From: an uncultured Bacteroidales bacterium
GTDB taxonomy: Bacteria; Bacteroidota; Bacteroidia; Bacteroidales; P3
NCBI GenBank assembly: GCA_949291555.1
Contig: CASEWE010000001.1
Span: 124,001-188,000 of the forward strand
Direction: 5' to 3'
DNA: 64,000 nucleotides
Part shown: in pieces, positions 26,750-35,657 of the stretch
Numbering within the stretch: position 1 is the first letter of the stretch
Layout: the number at the start of each line of letters is the position of its first letter
Position numbers and translations under genes: made by a program
The notes under the pieces: model-generated
The model's input: the letters and a program-made list of their open reading frames with translations, nothing else
What the model was told of the DNA's origin: nothing
Database searches by the model: none

Positions 26750-27946
26750 TTACTCGACAAAAAGGACCAATCCCTTCAGGTATTCCCCCTCCGGATGGAA
26801 AATGTTCACCGGATGGTCGGCCGGCTGGCAGAGCTGGTGCAGGATTCGAACCTTGCGCCCGCTCTGGACGGCCGCGCTGACCACCGACAAGCGGAAATCT
26901 TCCCGGCTCACCGCCTGCGAACAAGAAAACGTGAAAAGGACTCCGTTAGGTGCTATTTTCTTTAGCGCCAAGGCGTTGAGCTTCCTGTATCCTTGCAAGG
27001 CCTGCGGCAAGACTCTCTGGTGCTTGGCAAAAGCCGGAGGATCGAGTATCATCAAGTCGTAAGTTTCGTCCGCGCTGCGCAAGAAACCGAAAGCTTCTGC
27101 CTCCAAGGCCCTGTGGGGTGCCGAAGTCCCGAAATTCAATCGCACGTTGGCTTCTGTCAACGCCACCGCCTTGGCGGAACTGTCTACCGAATCCACTTCC
27201 AGCGCCCCGCCCCTGAGCGCGTAGAGCGAAAAGCCTCCGGTGTAACAAAACATGTTCAGGACCCGTTTCCCGCGCGCGTAACGTTCCACCAAAGCCCTGT
27301 TTTCCCGCTGGTCGATAAAAAAGCCCGTCTTCTGGCCTTCCTCCCAATCGGGATGGAATTTCAACCCGTTCTCGCATGCCACCGGTTTCCTTGCCGGCGC
27401 TTTCCCGGCTATATAGCCATCGATAGCTCCCAGGCTTTCCTTATGGGGCAGCGTGTTCTCGGATTTGTAATAAACCCGCTTCAAGAAATGGCCGCATTGC
27501 TGGAGCAAGGCCTGGGCAAGGAGTTCCCTGTCCAGATGCATCCCTGCCGAATGCGCTTGCAACACGGCCGTATCCTTGTACACGTCTACAATCAAGCCGG
27601 GCAGGAAATCCCCTTCGCCATGCACCAGGCGGAAAGTGTCGTTCCCTTTCCGGAAAAGCCCGAGGGTTTCCCTGAGCCGCAAAGCCTGGCCGATTCTTTT
27701 CCCGTAAAAAGAAAGGTCTACCGGTTCGTCTGAAAAGGAAAGCATGCGCACGGCAATGCTGCCGGCCTGGGCGTGGCCGACGCCCAAGACCTGGCCCTGA
27801 TGCGACATGACCAAAACCTTGTCTCCTTCTTGCACCGGTCCGGCCGAAGGCTCCGCCAACCCGGCAATGGCACCGGAGAAGACCCAAGGATGAAACCGCA
27901 GCAAGGAAGCTTCCTTGCCGGGTTTGAGGATGATTTTCGAATACAT
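26750..27946 (-). CDS. rlmI: 23S rRNA (cytosine) methyltransferase, RlmI family
   Basis: The start is the ATG at 27946; 398 aa, like E. coli RlmI. Residues 1-75 are a PUA domain (YSKIILKPGKEASLLRFHPW then VFSGAI). An EEHEE-like linker domain follows. The C-terminal Rossmann fold binds S-adenosylmethionine: VLNMFCYTGGFSLYALRGGA, then DLMILDPPAFAKH with the DPP motif, then FTFSCSQAVSREDF. The serine-cysteine-serine of that last stretch is the usual catalytic cysteine position in this family. It modifies 23S rRNA in the cytoplasm. Convergent with the CoA-transferase gene and divergent from the TPR regulator; not functionally linked to the lysine genes as far as can be seen. Confidence 0.88.
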   Translation of the reverse strand: MYSKIILKPGKEASLLRFHPWVFSGAIAGLAEPSAGPVQEGDKVLVMSHQGQVLGVGHAQAGSIAVRMLSFSDEPVDLSFYGKRIGQALRLRETLGLFRKGNDTFRLVHGEGDFLPGLIVDVYKDTAVLQAHSAGMHLDRELLAQALLQQCGHFLKRVYYKSENTLPHKESLGAIDGYIAGKAPARKPVACENGLKFHPDWEEGQKTGFFIDQRENRALVERYARGKRVLNMFCYTGGFSLYALRGGALEVDSVDSSAKAVALTEANVRLNFGTSAPHRALEAEAFGFLRSADETYDLMILDPPAFAKHQRVLPQALQGYRKLNALALKKIAPNGVLFTFSCSQAVSREDFRLSVVSAAVQSGRKVRILHQLCQPADHPVNIFHPEGEYLKGLVLFVE

Positions 27947-28007
27947 GCGAATTTCTTTTTTCTCGATTAGGACGATAGGACTGCCCCTTGAAGCAAGAAC
28001 GCGAAGC

Positions 28008-28015
28008 CAAAAGTA
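28008..28015 (-). promoter_or_regulatory. -7 element upstream of the rlmI-like gene
   Basis: TACTTTTG on the minus strand, 62 bases before the ATG at 27946. No TTG at the canonical distance. Confidence 0.4.
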
Positions 28016-28268
28016 CGAATTTTGGAAAGTCTGCCCGATTTGCCGGTCCGGTTATTCCGGCCTTTGCCAGGATGCCCGGCAGGTCATTGCCCGACCGGCA
28101 GGAAACGAGCGGGACTACCGGGCCTTCGATCCCTATGCCCGATGCCCATCCGGTCGGGGAAAGCGCTGCCAAATCGTGGACAAACCGCGAAGACGCGTCC
28201 GGGCGCACGGCTTTGCCCGAAGATTCCGGCCTCAAAACCAAAGCATCTAAACTATTTCTAAAAAAACG

Positions 28269-28276
28269 TATCTTTG
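28269..28276 (+). promoter_or_regulatory. -7 element upstream of the TPR regulator
   Basis: TATCTTTG, 42 bases before the ATG at 28319, in an AT-rich setting. The -33 TTG is not obvious. Confidence 0.5.
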
Positions 28277-28318
28277 CAATTTGGTATTTCCTTGTATCAT
28301 AAATATATCTGGAAACCC

Positions 28319-30160
28319 ATGAGAAAATTTATCGGGGCAATCCCCTTTTCTCTGAAAAGCCGCGGAAGCCGGCCGAACTTATGTCCCTTTTTATTTCCAC
28401 TTATATTATTTATTTTTAAATCAAATACATACGCAGAAGACAGCTTGGCTCTTTTCGACAGAAGCCTTTCGTTCCAAAGCCGGACCTCCATTGCAGAGCA
28501 GCTTGCAACATCCTATAAAGCAGAGGATTATGCAAAAAGGAAAGGAAATGTTTATAAATATTATTCATACGGGGTTTCCCGTTGCTATCTTTATTTCCTG
28601 TCCGATGAAATCGACTCCTGCAAGCGTTACGCCCTCCATCTCCGCCCATTGATAGAAACAGAGCTGGAAAAAGCTCCGGCCGATTCTTCGGCCGAGTGGA
28701 AAATACTCCTTGCCGACTGCATCACGCAAATCGGGGCGAGCCTGATTTACAACGGCCAGCTCGATACCGCGTTCAATCTGTACAAATCCGTGCTCGACAA
28801 GTTCGAACCGGACGACATCCCCCACATCGAAGCCCGCTGCCTCAACGGAATCGGGGTTGTTTTCGCCTACCGCCATCTGTTCGACATGGCGGAGAATTAT
28901 TTCGAGAAAGCCTTGGAATCCTGCATGGAAGGCGTCAAAAGGGAACGGGAAGGAGGGAAACGGATCGGCAATATCGAACGAACGGAATTCCTCATCACGA
29001 CAAACTTGGGCGCCTTGTACTTCACGCAATCGCGGTTCGATCAAGCCTTGCCGTTTTGCACCCGCGCCTACCAGATTGCCCGGCAATCGGACTATCAAGG
29101 CCAGGACCGGATTTCCTCTTCCATGGCGATGGGCTCGCTCTACATGGGCATGGACATGCACAAAGCAGCCGAACCTTACCTGACCGAAGCCATCGAAGTG
29201 GCCGAACGCGGCCATTATTCGCAAATACTCCCCTATGCGGAGGCGACGCATGTGCGGAACCTGCTTGCCTTGGGGCGTTACGAGCAAGCCTACGCCGCGG
29301 CTCGCAAAGCCTTGGAAAGCGTCCGGGGGAAAAAGCGCTACAGCCTGGAGGCCGACCTGCTGGAAAGCCTCAGCTACATTTACGAAAACACCGGCCGCCC
29401 CGAGGAAGCCTTGCGGTGCATGCGCCAGCTTTCGAAGGTGCGCGATTCGTCGCTCTCGCTCGAAAGCCAGCAGGAACTGCTCGATCTGGAATACAAATAC
29501 AACGCCCTGAAACAAGAAAAAGAGGCGCAGGAAAAGACAAAAGACTTGGCTTTGGCCAAAACCAAGGCGCAGAACCGCACGCTCTGGATTCTGGTCCTGG
29601 TGGCATGCCTGGCGTTCCTGGTCGTCCTGCTTCTGCTTCTGGCAAAGCATGTATCGAAGCTGAACCGCAACAACACCCTCATCAAGGAAGAAAGCCGGAA
29701 ACACATTCTCCACGCCGAACAGGCCTTGGAAGACAAAAACAAGGAATTAGCCACCGATGCCTTGCGGTTCCTGCGGCTCAACAACCTCCAAGCCTCCATT
29801 CTCGACGCGCTTAAAAAGCTCAAAAGCGAATTTCCCATGAAAGGCCGGCAGACCTTGGCTATCCGGGAAATCGAAACGTTGGCCCGGCAAATCGCTTCGG
29901 AAAAAGAGTGGCGCGATTTCCAGTTTTACTTTGAACAAGTCGACAAGCAATTCCTCAAGAAGCTTTCCGAACGCTTTCCGGACCTCACGCCCAGCGAAAA
30001 GCATCTGTGCGTGCTGTTCAACCTCAGCCTGAGCAACAAGGATGTGGCGAACCTGACCGGAAAATCGCTGCAATCGATAGGCATGGCCAAATTCCGGCTG
30101 CGTTCGAAATTGGGCATCGACGGCAATACCGACTTGGCGGAATTCCTTTCCTCGTTGTGA
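28319..30160 (+). CDS. TPR protein with one membrane helix and C-terminal HTH, 613 aa
   Basis: The ATG at 28319 is chosen because the hydrophobic export signal follows (CPFLFPLILFIFKSNTYA). Residues 50-400 are tetratricopeptide repeats, for example AENYFEKALESCMEG, AAEPYLTEAIEVAERGHYS and EEALRCMRQLSKVRDSS. A coiled-coil linker (KQEKEAQEKTKDLALAKTKA) leads into a membrane helix (LWILVLVACLAFLVVLLLLL, about 430-450), then a cytoplasmic coiled coil and a LuxR/GerE-like HTH (LTPSEKHLCVLFNLSLSNKD, then VANLTGKSLQSIGMAKFRLR). This layout, with periplasmic TPRs and a cytoplasmic HTH, is common in Bacteroidetes and is taken to be a one-component transmembrane regulator. The target is unknown; it lies between the two parts of the kam locus. 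Confidence 0.82.
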   Translation: MRKFIGAIPFSLKSRGSRPNLCPFLFPLILFIFKSNTYAEDSLALFDRSLSFQSRTSIAEQLATSYKAEDYAKRKGNVYKYYSYGVSRCYLYFLSDEIDSCKRYALHLRPLIETELEKAPADSSAEWKILLADCITQIGASLIYNGQLDTAFNLYKSVLDKFEPDDIPHIEARCLNGIGVVFAYRHLFDMAENYFEKALESCMEGVKREREGGKRIGNIERTEFLITTNLGALYFTQSRFDQALPFCTRAYQIARQSDYQGQDRISSSMAMGSLYMGMDMHKAAEPYLTEAIEVAERGHYSQILPYAEATHVRNLLALGRYEQAYAAARKALESVRGKKRYSLEADLLESLSYIYENTGRPEEALRCMRQLSKVRDSSLSLESQQELLDLEYKYNALKQEKEAQEKTKDLALAKTKAQNRTLWILVLVACLAFLVVLLLLLAKHVSKLNRNNTLIKEESRKHILHAEQALEDKNKELATDALRFLRLNNLQASILDALKKLKSEFPMKGRQTLAIREIETLARQIASEKEWRDFQFYFEQVDKQFLKKLSERFPDLTPSEKHLCVLFNLSLSNKDVANLTGKSLQSIGMAKFRLRSKLGIDGNTDLAEFLSSL

Positions 30161-30269
30161 ATTCCCGCACCCTGCCCGCGCAATTTCCCGATACAGCCCG
30201 ATGCCAGCGTTCCGGATTCCTCTCCCCGTGCAAGGCAGGCGGCCGGGAAGCGCCGGGGAAACCGCCTCC

Positions 30270-31370
30270 TCAAGCCAGAATATCGAAGACCTCCCGCCCC
30301 AGCGCTTCGGAAAGGCTTTCCCGGAGGCGCAAGGAATCCATGTCGTAGCCTTCGGGCGAATGGGGGTTGACACAAATGCCGATCACTTCAGGCTGCTGCA
30401 AGACCCATAAGCGGGAACCGGCCCGGGAATAGGCCGAAAAGACCTGCGGGCTCAGGAACAATTTCGAGAAGTCGCTGACCACCACCTCGGGACGCTCTTT
30501 CCGCGAAACCAGGCTCTGCAAAAAGGAATCGTTCAAAAGGCCGGAAATGTAAAGGAAACAATCCTGCCGGCAATAAGGTTCTATCTTTTCCCAATACTTG
30601 TCCACTTGCAACAGCGAAGGGATTTGCAAATCTTCCACCTCGCCCTCGGGGCTTATCCCGAAAACTCCCGAGCGGATCCGGCCCAGCGCCTCGGCCAAAT
30701 CCTGTCCCCCGGCTTCTTTCCTGAAAACCGGTAAATTCATCAAGGCGTACTGGAAACGGGTCTTCCGTACAAGTTCTTGCAGGTTTTTCGACAAGGCCGC
30801 TCCCGTGCACAGGATCACGGCCTCCGAAACAAAGGGCGAAGCCAGGCTCATGCGCGACAAAGCCCCGTCTATGATGGCCGTCCTGGCCCCGAATGCACGA
30901 ACCTGGCTTATGTACCGGCGAAGCCCTTGCGTATGGGCGTAGCCGGAAAGTATCAGTTTTCCCGGGGTGATGACCCGGGCGGTAACAATGCGGCCGCAAG
31001 CTGTCGTTTCCCGGCTCACCTGCAGGATTTCGGCCGAAAGGCGCCGGCGGGCATAGTGCTGTTCGGACGTCTGGATCAGCATGCCCGGATAAAAATCCAG
31101 TTCCGGCTTGGCGGTCTTGTACAGCGTGTCGGTGCTTTCCCCATCCATGCCGATGGAAGTAACAGCCCAGCAAGGGGCTTGCCCCGAAACCCGGCCGTAT
31201 TCTATCAAGGCCCGAAGGCAAACGGTCTTGCCGACATTCTTGGCCATGCCTACTACCGAAAGGCTTCCGTACCGGCTCACGTCTTTAAAAAAATCGGGTA
31301 TCACGGTTTCTGGCGTTTTTCCAACATCCGTCCGGGGATTGCTTTCCCCGTTCGAAAATTGCTTTTTCAT
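30270..31370 (-). CDS. kamB: KamB-like P-loop protein, lysine 5,6-aminomutase reactivase subunit
   Basis: The ATG at 31370 is chosen because an extension to 31520 would run through the promoter. 366 aa. A Walker A motif GMAKNVGKT lies at 41-49 in SLSVVGMAKNVGKTVCLRAL, followed by TSIGMDGESTDTLYK and PGMLIQTSEQHYA. Near 190 is a Walker-B-like IIDGALSRMSLASPF, then SEAVILCTGAALSK. I recognise this order (GMAKN-x-GKT, TSIG-x-DGE, DGA-x-x-R) from proteins encoded with lysine 5,6-aminomutase and called KamB, which work with the MutS-like KamC. Here it is separated from kamC-kamD-kamE by two unrelated genes and lies on the opposite strand, convergent with the TPR regulator. No DNA-binding domain was seen. 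Annotation rests on recalled family resemblance plus location. Confidence 0.7.
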   Translation of the reverse strand: MKKQFSNGESNPRTDVGKTPETVIPDFFKDVSRYGSLSVVGMAKNVGKTVCLRALIEYGRVSGQAPCWAVTSIGMDGESTDTLYKTAKPELDFYPGMLIQTSEQHYARRRLSAEILQVSRETTACGRIVTARVITPGKLILSGYAHTQGLRRYISQVRAFGARTAIIDGALSRMSLASPFVSEAVILCTGAALSKNLQELVRKTRFQYALMNLPVFRKEAGGQDLAEALGRIRSGVFGISPEGEVEDLQIPSLLQVDKYWEKIEPYCRQDCFLYISGLLNDSFLQSLVSRKERPEVVVSDFSKLFLSPQVFSAYSRAGSRLWVLQQPEVIGICVNPHSPEGYDMDSLRLRESLSEALGREVFDILA

Positions 31371-31469
31371 TGCCGGCGGGGCTTCTCCGAGAAAACTCCC
31401 GCGCAGAGAAAATCCGGAAACCGGAGCGAAAAGAAATCTTCCGGATTCCGTTTCCTTTGGCAGAATGGG

Positions 31470-31499
31470 CAAAGATACGGAAAGCCCGGGCTTATGCAA
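31470..31499 (-). promoter_or_regulatory. Full consensus promoter of kamB
   Basis: On the minus strand TTG (31499-31497), then 19 bases, then TATCTTTG (31477-31470). Both elements and the spacing fit. Transcription would start near 31463, about 93 bases before the ATG at 31370. Confidence 0.7.
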
Positions 31500-31538
31500 G
31501 ACCCCGGCTCGGCCAAGCAAATACGAGCAAGCTCGTAT

Positions 31539-31568
31539 TTGCTTGGCGCTCGCCTTTCACTATCTTTG
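31539..31568 (+). promoter_or_regulatory. Consensus promoter in repeat copy 1
   Basis: TTG (31539-31541), 19 bases, TATCTTTG (31561-31568). The TTG lies in the right arm of the hairpin. It points to the MATE gene. Confidence 0.6.
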
Positions 31569-31620
31569 TTTCACGAAGATAGGAGGCGGCTCGGCCAAGC
31601 AAATACGAGCAAGCTCGTAT

Positions 31621-31650
31621 TTGCTTGGCGCTCGCCTTTCACTATCTTTG
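31621..31650 (+). promoter_or_regulatory. Consensus promoter in repeat copy 2, nearest to the MATE gene
   Basis: TTG (31621-31623), 19 bases, TATCTTTG (31643-31650). Transcription would start about 45 bases before the MATE start codon at 31702. Confidence 0.7.
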
Positions 31651-31701
31651 CACTTTGCTGGCGGTCGGCTACGTGCCAAGGCCGTGCGCGAAAGGAAACA
31701 C

Positions 31702-33045
31702 ATGGCAACCTCATTTGCAGATCCGCGTTTACTTGAAACCGAATCCGTCCCGAAACTTCTTTGGCGATATGCCCTTCCGGCAGTCATAACCACGCTGACC
31801 ACTTCGCTTTACAATCTGGTCGACCGGATTTTCATCGGGCACGGGGCCGGCCCCATGGCCATTTCCGGCCTCGCCCTGAGCCTCCCCATCATGAATTTCC
31901 TGCAAGCTTTCGGAACGCTTGTGGGCGTAGGCGCTTCCACGCGCATTTCCATCGTCCTGGGCATGCGGGACCGGAAATGGGCCGAACACATATTGGGCAA
32001 CGCGCTCTTCCTTACGTTCGTCCTGTGGATCTTCCTCACCGTGACCTGCTTGGGATTCATGCACCCGCTCCTGCGCCTGTTCGGCGGCAGCGAAAACACC
32101 ATTCCGCATGCGGCCCGGTACTTGAGCATCATCATCCCCGGAAGCATCTTCAGCAACCTTTCCTACAGTTTCTGCAACATCATCCGCGCTTCGGGAAGCC
32201 CGTTCAAGTCCATGTACATCATGCTTATCGGCGTGGGAGTCAATGTCGTGCTGGACCCCTTGTTCATCTTCGGTTTCAAGATGGGCATAACCGGAGCGGC
32301 CATCGCCACGGTATTGTCCATGCTGGTAACGGCCATCCTCACCATGCAGTTTTTCGTCAAATCCGGCGCCTACATCCGCTTTACCCGTTCCACCTTCAAG
32401 CCCAACAAGAAAATCATCAACGACATCCTTTCCATCGGAATGTCGCCTTTCCTCATCAACATCGCCGCCAGCCTGGTCGCCGTCATCCTCAACAACCGCC
32501 TTTACGCCAAAGGCGGGGACTTGGCCGTGGGCGCATACGGGATCGTGAACAGCTACGGCATCCTCTTTGTCATGTTCGTCATCGGGCTTTGCCAAGGAAT
32601 GCAGCCGATTGTGGGTTACAATTACGGGGCGAAAAAGATAGACAGGTCCAAGCACGCCTTTTTCCTTTCGATCAAGGTGGCGACCCTCATTACCACTTTC
32701 GGGTTCCTGTTAGTGCAGATTTTCCCGGAAACGGCAGCCAAGGTATTCACGACCGATGCCCAGCTTATCGACTTGACGCGCACCGGCTTGCGTTTCGTTT
32801 TCCTCTTGTTCCCCTTTGTCGGCTTCCAGATTGTCACTAGCAATTTCTTCCAATCGTTAGGCATGGTGCATCTCTCCATTTTCTTGAGCCTTACCCGGCA
32901 AGTCCTTTTCCTTATTCCGGCCCTGATTCTTTGCTCCTCCTTTTGGGGCTTGAACGGGGTCTGGGCCGCCACGCCGGTTGCCGACTTCCTGTCGATTGCG
33001 GTCACCGTGGTAATCCTTCGCCGGCAAATGAAGAAATTCGCTTAG
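31702..33045 (+). CDS. MATE family efflux transporter, 447 aa
   Basis: The ATG at 31702 follows the repeat-borne promoters; longer frames upstream would read through the palindromes. 447 aa with about 12 membrane helices, the MATE size. It begins LETESVPKLLWRYALPAVI then TTLTTSLYNLVDRIFIGHG, a hallmark of the family (the S-LYN-x-V-D-x-[IV]-F segment). It is likely an Na+- or H+-driven exporter of drugs, toxic metabolites or dyes in the inner membrane. Divergent from kamB, sharing an intergenic region of 331 bp that contains the palindromic repeat. Substrate unknown; a role in exporting fermentation-related amines would be speculation. Confidence 0.9.
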   Translation: MATSFADPRLLETESVPKLLWRYALPAVITTLTTSLYNLVDRIFIGHGAGPMAISGLALSLPIMNFLQAFGTLVGVGASTRISIVLGMRDRKWAEHILGNALFLTFVLWIFLTVTCLGFMHPLLRLFGGSENTIPHAARYLSIIIPGSIFSNLSYSFCNIIRASGSPFKSMYIMLIGVGVNVVLDPLFIFGFKMGITGAAIATVLSMLVTAILTMQFFVKSGAYIRFTRSTFKPNKKIINDILSIGMSPFLINIAASLVAVILNNRLYAKGGDLAVGAYGIVNSYGILFVMFVIGLCQGMQPIVGYNYGAKKIDRSKHAFFLSIKVATLITTFGFLLVQIFPETAAKVFTTDAQLIDLTRTGLRFVFLLFPFVGFQIVTSNFFQSLGMVHLSIFLSLTRQVLFLIPALILCSSFWGLNGVWAATPVADFLSIAVTVVILRRQMKKFA

Positions 33046-33121
33046 CGCATCTCCTCCTTGACCCGGCCGAACCCGGACCGGCCCCGTCTTGTCTTACGCA
33101 TAGCAGAAAGGAACCCTTTCC

Positions 33122-33166
33122 CCGCTTTCGGCAATACCGCCCTAAAGGGCCATTTGCCGAAAGCGG
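33122..33166. terminator. 13-bp stem-loop between convergent genes
   Basis: CCGCTTTCGGCAA (33122-33134) and TTGCCGAAAGCGG (33154-33166) pair perfectly around a 19-base loop that itself contains GCCCT/AGGGC. It lies between the MATE stop and the copA stop. There is no T tract directly after it, so it may be a terminator or another structure. Confidence 0.5.
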
Positions 33167-33299
33167 CTGCAAGAAATCTTATAAACTACTTTAAAAACAG
33201 CACAATATAGCTCTATAGGCGGTTCGTTGCCTATCGGGAGGATTGTCCGGCGCAGGGGAACCGGAAAAAGCGAACCTTTGCCTTGCAGACAGCTCCCCC

Positions 33300-35657
33300 T
33301 CAGACCTTCATCCATTTCAGCCGCAAGCTGTTGCTTACCACCGAAACCGAACTGAACGCCATGGCCGCGCTGGCAATCATCGGGTTGAGCGTCCAGCCCG
33401 TAAGCGGGAAAAGCAACCCGCTGGCCAAAACAATGCCGATTACATTGTAAATAAACGCCCAGAAAAGATTTTCCTTTATAATTTTCAGGGTTTTACGGGA
33501 AAGATTCAAGGCTTTGGGGATAGCCTCCAAGTCGGTTTTCCCATTGCCGATAAGCACCACCGAAGCCACGTTCACGGCAATATCGGTTCCCCGCTTCAAA
33601 GCCATGCTCACATCGGCCTTGGCCAGCGCCTGGCTGTCGTTGATGCCATCGCCCACCATGGCTACTTTGTGGCCTTGGGCTTGCAGGGCTTCCACATAGT
33701 CCTGCTTGTCTTGCGGCAGCATGTTCCACCGGTAATGCGTAATTCCAAGACGGGAAGCCAAAGCCGCAGCCGCTTTCTCGTGATCGCCGGTAAGCATGTG
33801 CACCTGGACCGAAGCAGCCTGCAAGGTTTCAATCACTTTCTTGGCGCAAGGCTTCACCGCATCGGCAACGGCCAAAAGGCAAAGCAGCTGCTGTCCTTGG
33901 CCAAAAGCCACGATGCTGGCAGCCTCGCCAAGCCGGGATTCCAGCCATGCTTCCATCCCGCTGTCCTGACCGGAAAACGGGAGTACCCCCGGAAGCATTT
34001 CCTCCATCATGGAAAGACCGCCGGCCCAATAAGATTGTCCCTGGTATTCGAAACGAAGCCCTTTCCCCGTAAGGGACTCGAATTTCTCCATGCCGGAAAG
34101 GACCCGGCAGGAAGCATCCCCGCAGGATTCCTCATCCGTTTCCGCCTCCCCTCGGAAAGCATCGACCCACGCCACTACGGCGCCTGCCAACGGATGCTCG
34201 CTTTTCATTTCCCCAGCCTTGAAGCAAAAAAGCCATTGCGGCGGCTCCTGTCCGTTCCAAGGGTCGGCCGAAGCCGAAAACCCTCCTTTCCCGGGCAAAT
34301 AGAACGCCTCGACCACCGGCTTCCCCTCGGTCAACGTACCCGTCTTGTCCAAAACCATCCGGTCGACATGGCAGATGTTTTCCAAGGCCGAAGCGTCCTT
34401 GATCAGGATATGGTTAGTTGCGGCCCGGCCCATCCCCACCATGAGGGCGGTAGGCGTGGCCAATCCCAAGGCGCACGGGCAAGCAATCACCAGGACCGAA
34501 AGCGCGCACATCCAAGCGTAATGGAAATACGCGGAGCCGCCAACGAGCAGCCACGCCACGAACGTGACCACCGATAAGGCCAGAATGACCGGGACGAAAA
34601 CCGCCGCCACCTTGTCGGCCACGCGCTGGGCCGGGGCCTTGCTGCCCTGGGCCTCGCGCACCATGCGCACAATCCCGGCCAGGACCGTGCTTTGCCCGAC
34701 CCCGGTGATTTCCACTTCCAAGCTGCCTTTCTGGTTGATGGTCCCGGCCACGACCTTGCTTCCCTCCTGCTTGAGCACGGCCAAAGGCTCGCCGGTGAGC
34801 ATGCTTTCATCCACATACGACTGGCCGGAAAGCACAATCCCGTCTACGGGTATGGCCGCCCCGGGCCGGATCCGTACCCGGTGGGAAGGCTGCAATTGCG
34901 AAACCGGGACTTCCCTTTCCGAACCGTTTTCTATCAATACCGCGGTTGAAGGCTGCAAGTGCATCAGGTCTTGCAAGGCTTTCGAAGTGCCGTTCCTGGC
35001 TCGCCCTTCCATGAGTTTCCCCAAGAGGACAAAAGCCACTATCATGCCTGAAGCCTCGAAATACACATGAGCCTCCAAGCCGTGCTGCTGCCAGAATTGC
35101 GGGAAACAAAGCGTAAAAACGCTAAAAGCGAAAGAAACCACGGTGCTTACCGCCACCAAGGTGTCCATGTTCGCGCTCCATTGGCGGGCCAGGATCCAGG
35201 CATTCCGGATAAAACCGCGCCCCCCGATGACCAAAACGGCAAAAGCCAGCCACATCATCGCCACTTCCTTTCCGGGGAAATGCCAGCTGTGCGCCATGCC
35301 CAGGATCATCAACGGAAGAGCGATTGCCCATGTCAGGATCACTTTCCGGCGCAAGTCCCGATAGGCTTTCCGATTGGCTTTCTCCTGCTGGCTGAAAGGG
35401 TCTGCGCTATCTATGATCAATTCGTAACCGGCCCCGTCTATGGCCTGCTTCAACCGCTCCGCGCTGAATTTTCCAGGTTCGTATTCCACATGCAGCAGGC
35501 CGGCGGCGAAATTGGCCGAAGCTTTCAAGACCCCGTCTTCTTTGGCCGCGATGGTCTCGGCCCGATGGGCGCACCCGGCGCAATGCAGCTTCAGCAACGG
35601 ATAACTTTCTTTCCGGATGCCGGCATCTTTTCCTTGTCCTTTGCTTTCTCGTTCCAT
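33300..35657 (-). CDS. copA: Copper-exporting P1B-type ATPase (CopA)
   Basis: The ATG at 35657 is preferred over 35696 because AGAGGGA lies a few bases before it. 785 aa. One N-terminal heavy-metal domain has LHCAGCAH (C26, C29). Core motifs: [14 protein letters not shown] in helix 6, [11 protein letters not shown] with the phosphorylated aspartate, [20 protein letters not shown], and in the last two helices YN and [15 protein letters not shown], the M-x-x-S-S pattern of Cu+ pumps. It exports Cu+ from the cytoplasm. It stands alone: no CopZ or CueR-like gene is next to it, and the neighbours (MATE, barrel protein) are on other transcripts. The HMA metal-binding site is C-A-G-C, the normal C-x-x-C spacing. 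Confidence 0.93.
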   Translation of the reverse strand: MERESKGQGKDAGIRKESYPLLKLHCAGCAHRAETIAAKEDGVLKASANFAAGLLHVEYEPGKFSAERLKQAIDGAGYELIIDSADPFSQQEKANRKAYRDLRRKVILTWAIALPLMILGMAHSWHFPGKEVAMMWLAFAVLVIGGRGFIRNAWILARQWSANMDTLVAVSTVVSFAFSVFTLCFPQFWQQHGLEAHVYFEASGMIVAFVLLGKLMEGRARNGTSKALQDLMHLQPSTAVLIENGSEREVPVSQLQPSHRVRIRPGAAIPVDGIVLSGQSYVDESMLTGEPLAVLKQEGSKVVAGTINQKGSLEVEITGVGQSTVLAGIVRMVREAQGSKAPAQRVADKVAAVFVPVILALSVVTFVAWLLVGGSAYFHYAWMCALSVLVIACPCALGLATPTALMVGMGRAATNHILIKDASALENICHVDRMVLDKTGTLTEGKPVVEAFYLPGKGGFSASADPWNGQEPPQWLFCFKAGEMKSEHPLAGAVVAWVDAFRGEAETDEESCGDASCRVLSGMEKFESLTGKGLRFEYQGQSYWAGGLSMMEEMLPGVLPFSGQDSGMEAWLESRLGEAASIVAFGQGQQLLCLLAVADAVKPCAKKVIETLQAASVQVHMLTGDHEKAAAALASRLGITHYRWNMLPQDKQDYVEALQAQGHKVAMVGDGINDSQALAKADVSMALKRGTDIAVNVASVVLIGNGKTDLEAIPKALNLSRKTLKIIKENLFWAFIYNVIGIVLASGLLFPLTGWTLNPMIASAAMAFSSVSVVSNSLRLKWMKV

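Larger units (their letters stand above)
27947..28318. other. 372-bp divergent intergenic region
   Basis: No gene is supported. It carries a leftward TACTTTTG (28015-28008) for the rlmI-like gene and a rightward TATCTTTG (28269-28276) for the TPR regulator. The middle part, 28020-28240, shows no clear structure. Confidence 0.7.
31505..31650 (+). repeat. Tandem palindromic repeat, locus 2 (82-bp period)
   Basis: A 64-bp segment at 31505-31568 recurs identically at 31587-31650. Each copy contains a perfect 17-bp inverted repeat, GCCAAGCAAATACGAGC and GCTCGTATTTGCTTGGC, separated by AA, then CGCTCGCCTTTCAC and TATCTTTG. Between the copies lies a short hairpin CTATCTT/AAGATAG. The order and the blocks GCGGCTCGGCCA, CGAGCAAGCTCG and TGGCGCTCGCCTTTCAC are shared with 5790-5925. 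Confidence 0.92.
31371..31701. other. 331-bp divergent kamB-MATE intergenic region
   Basis: No gene is supported. The left part holds the leftward kamB promoter (31470-31499), and 31505-31650 holds the tandem palindromic repeat with two rightward promoters. Confidence 0.8.

Noticed and set aside
31505..31650. CRISPR array
   Set aside because: Only two copies, long palindromic units, spacers of 18 bases that are part of the same structured element, and no cas genes nearby.
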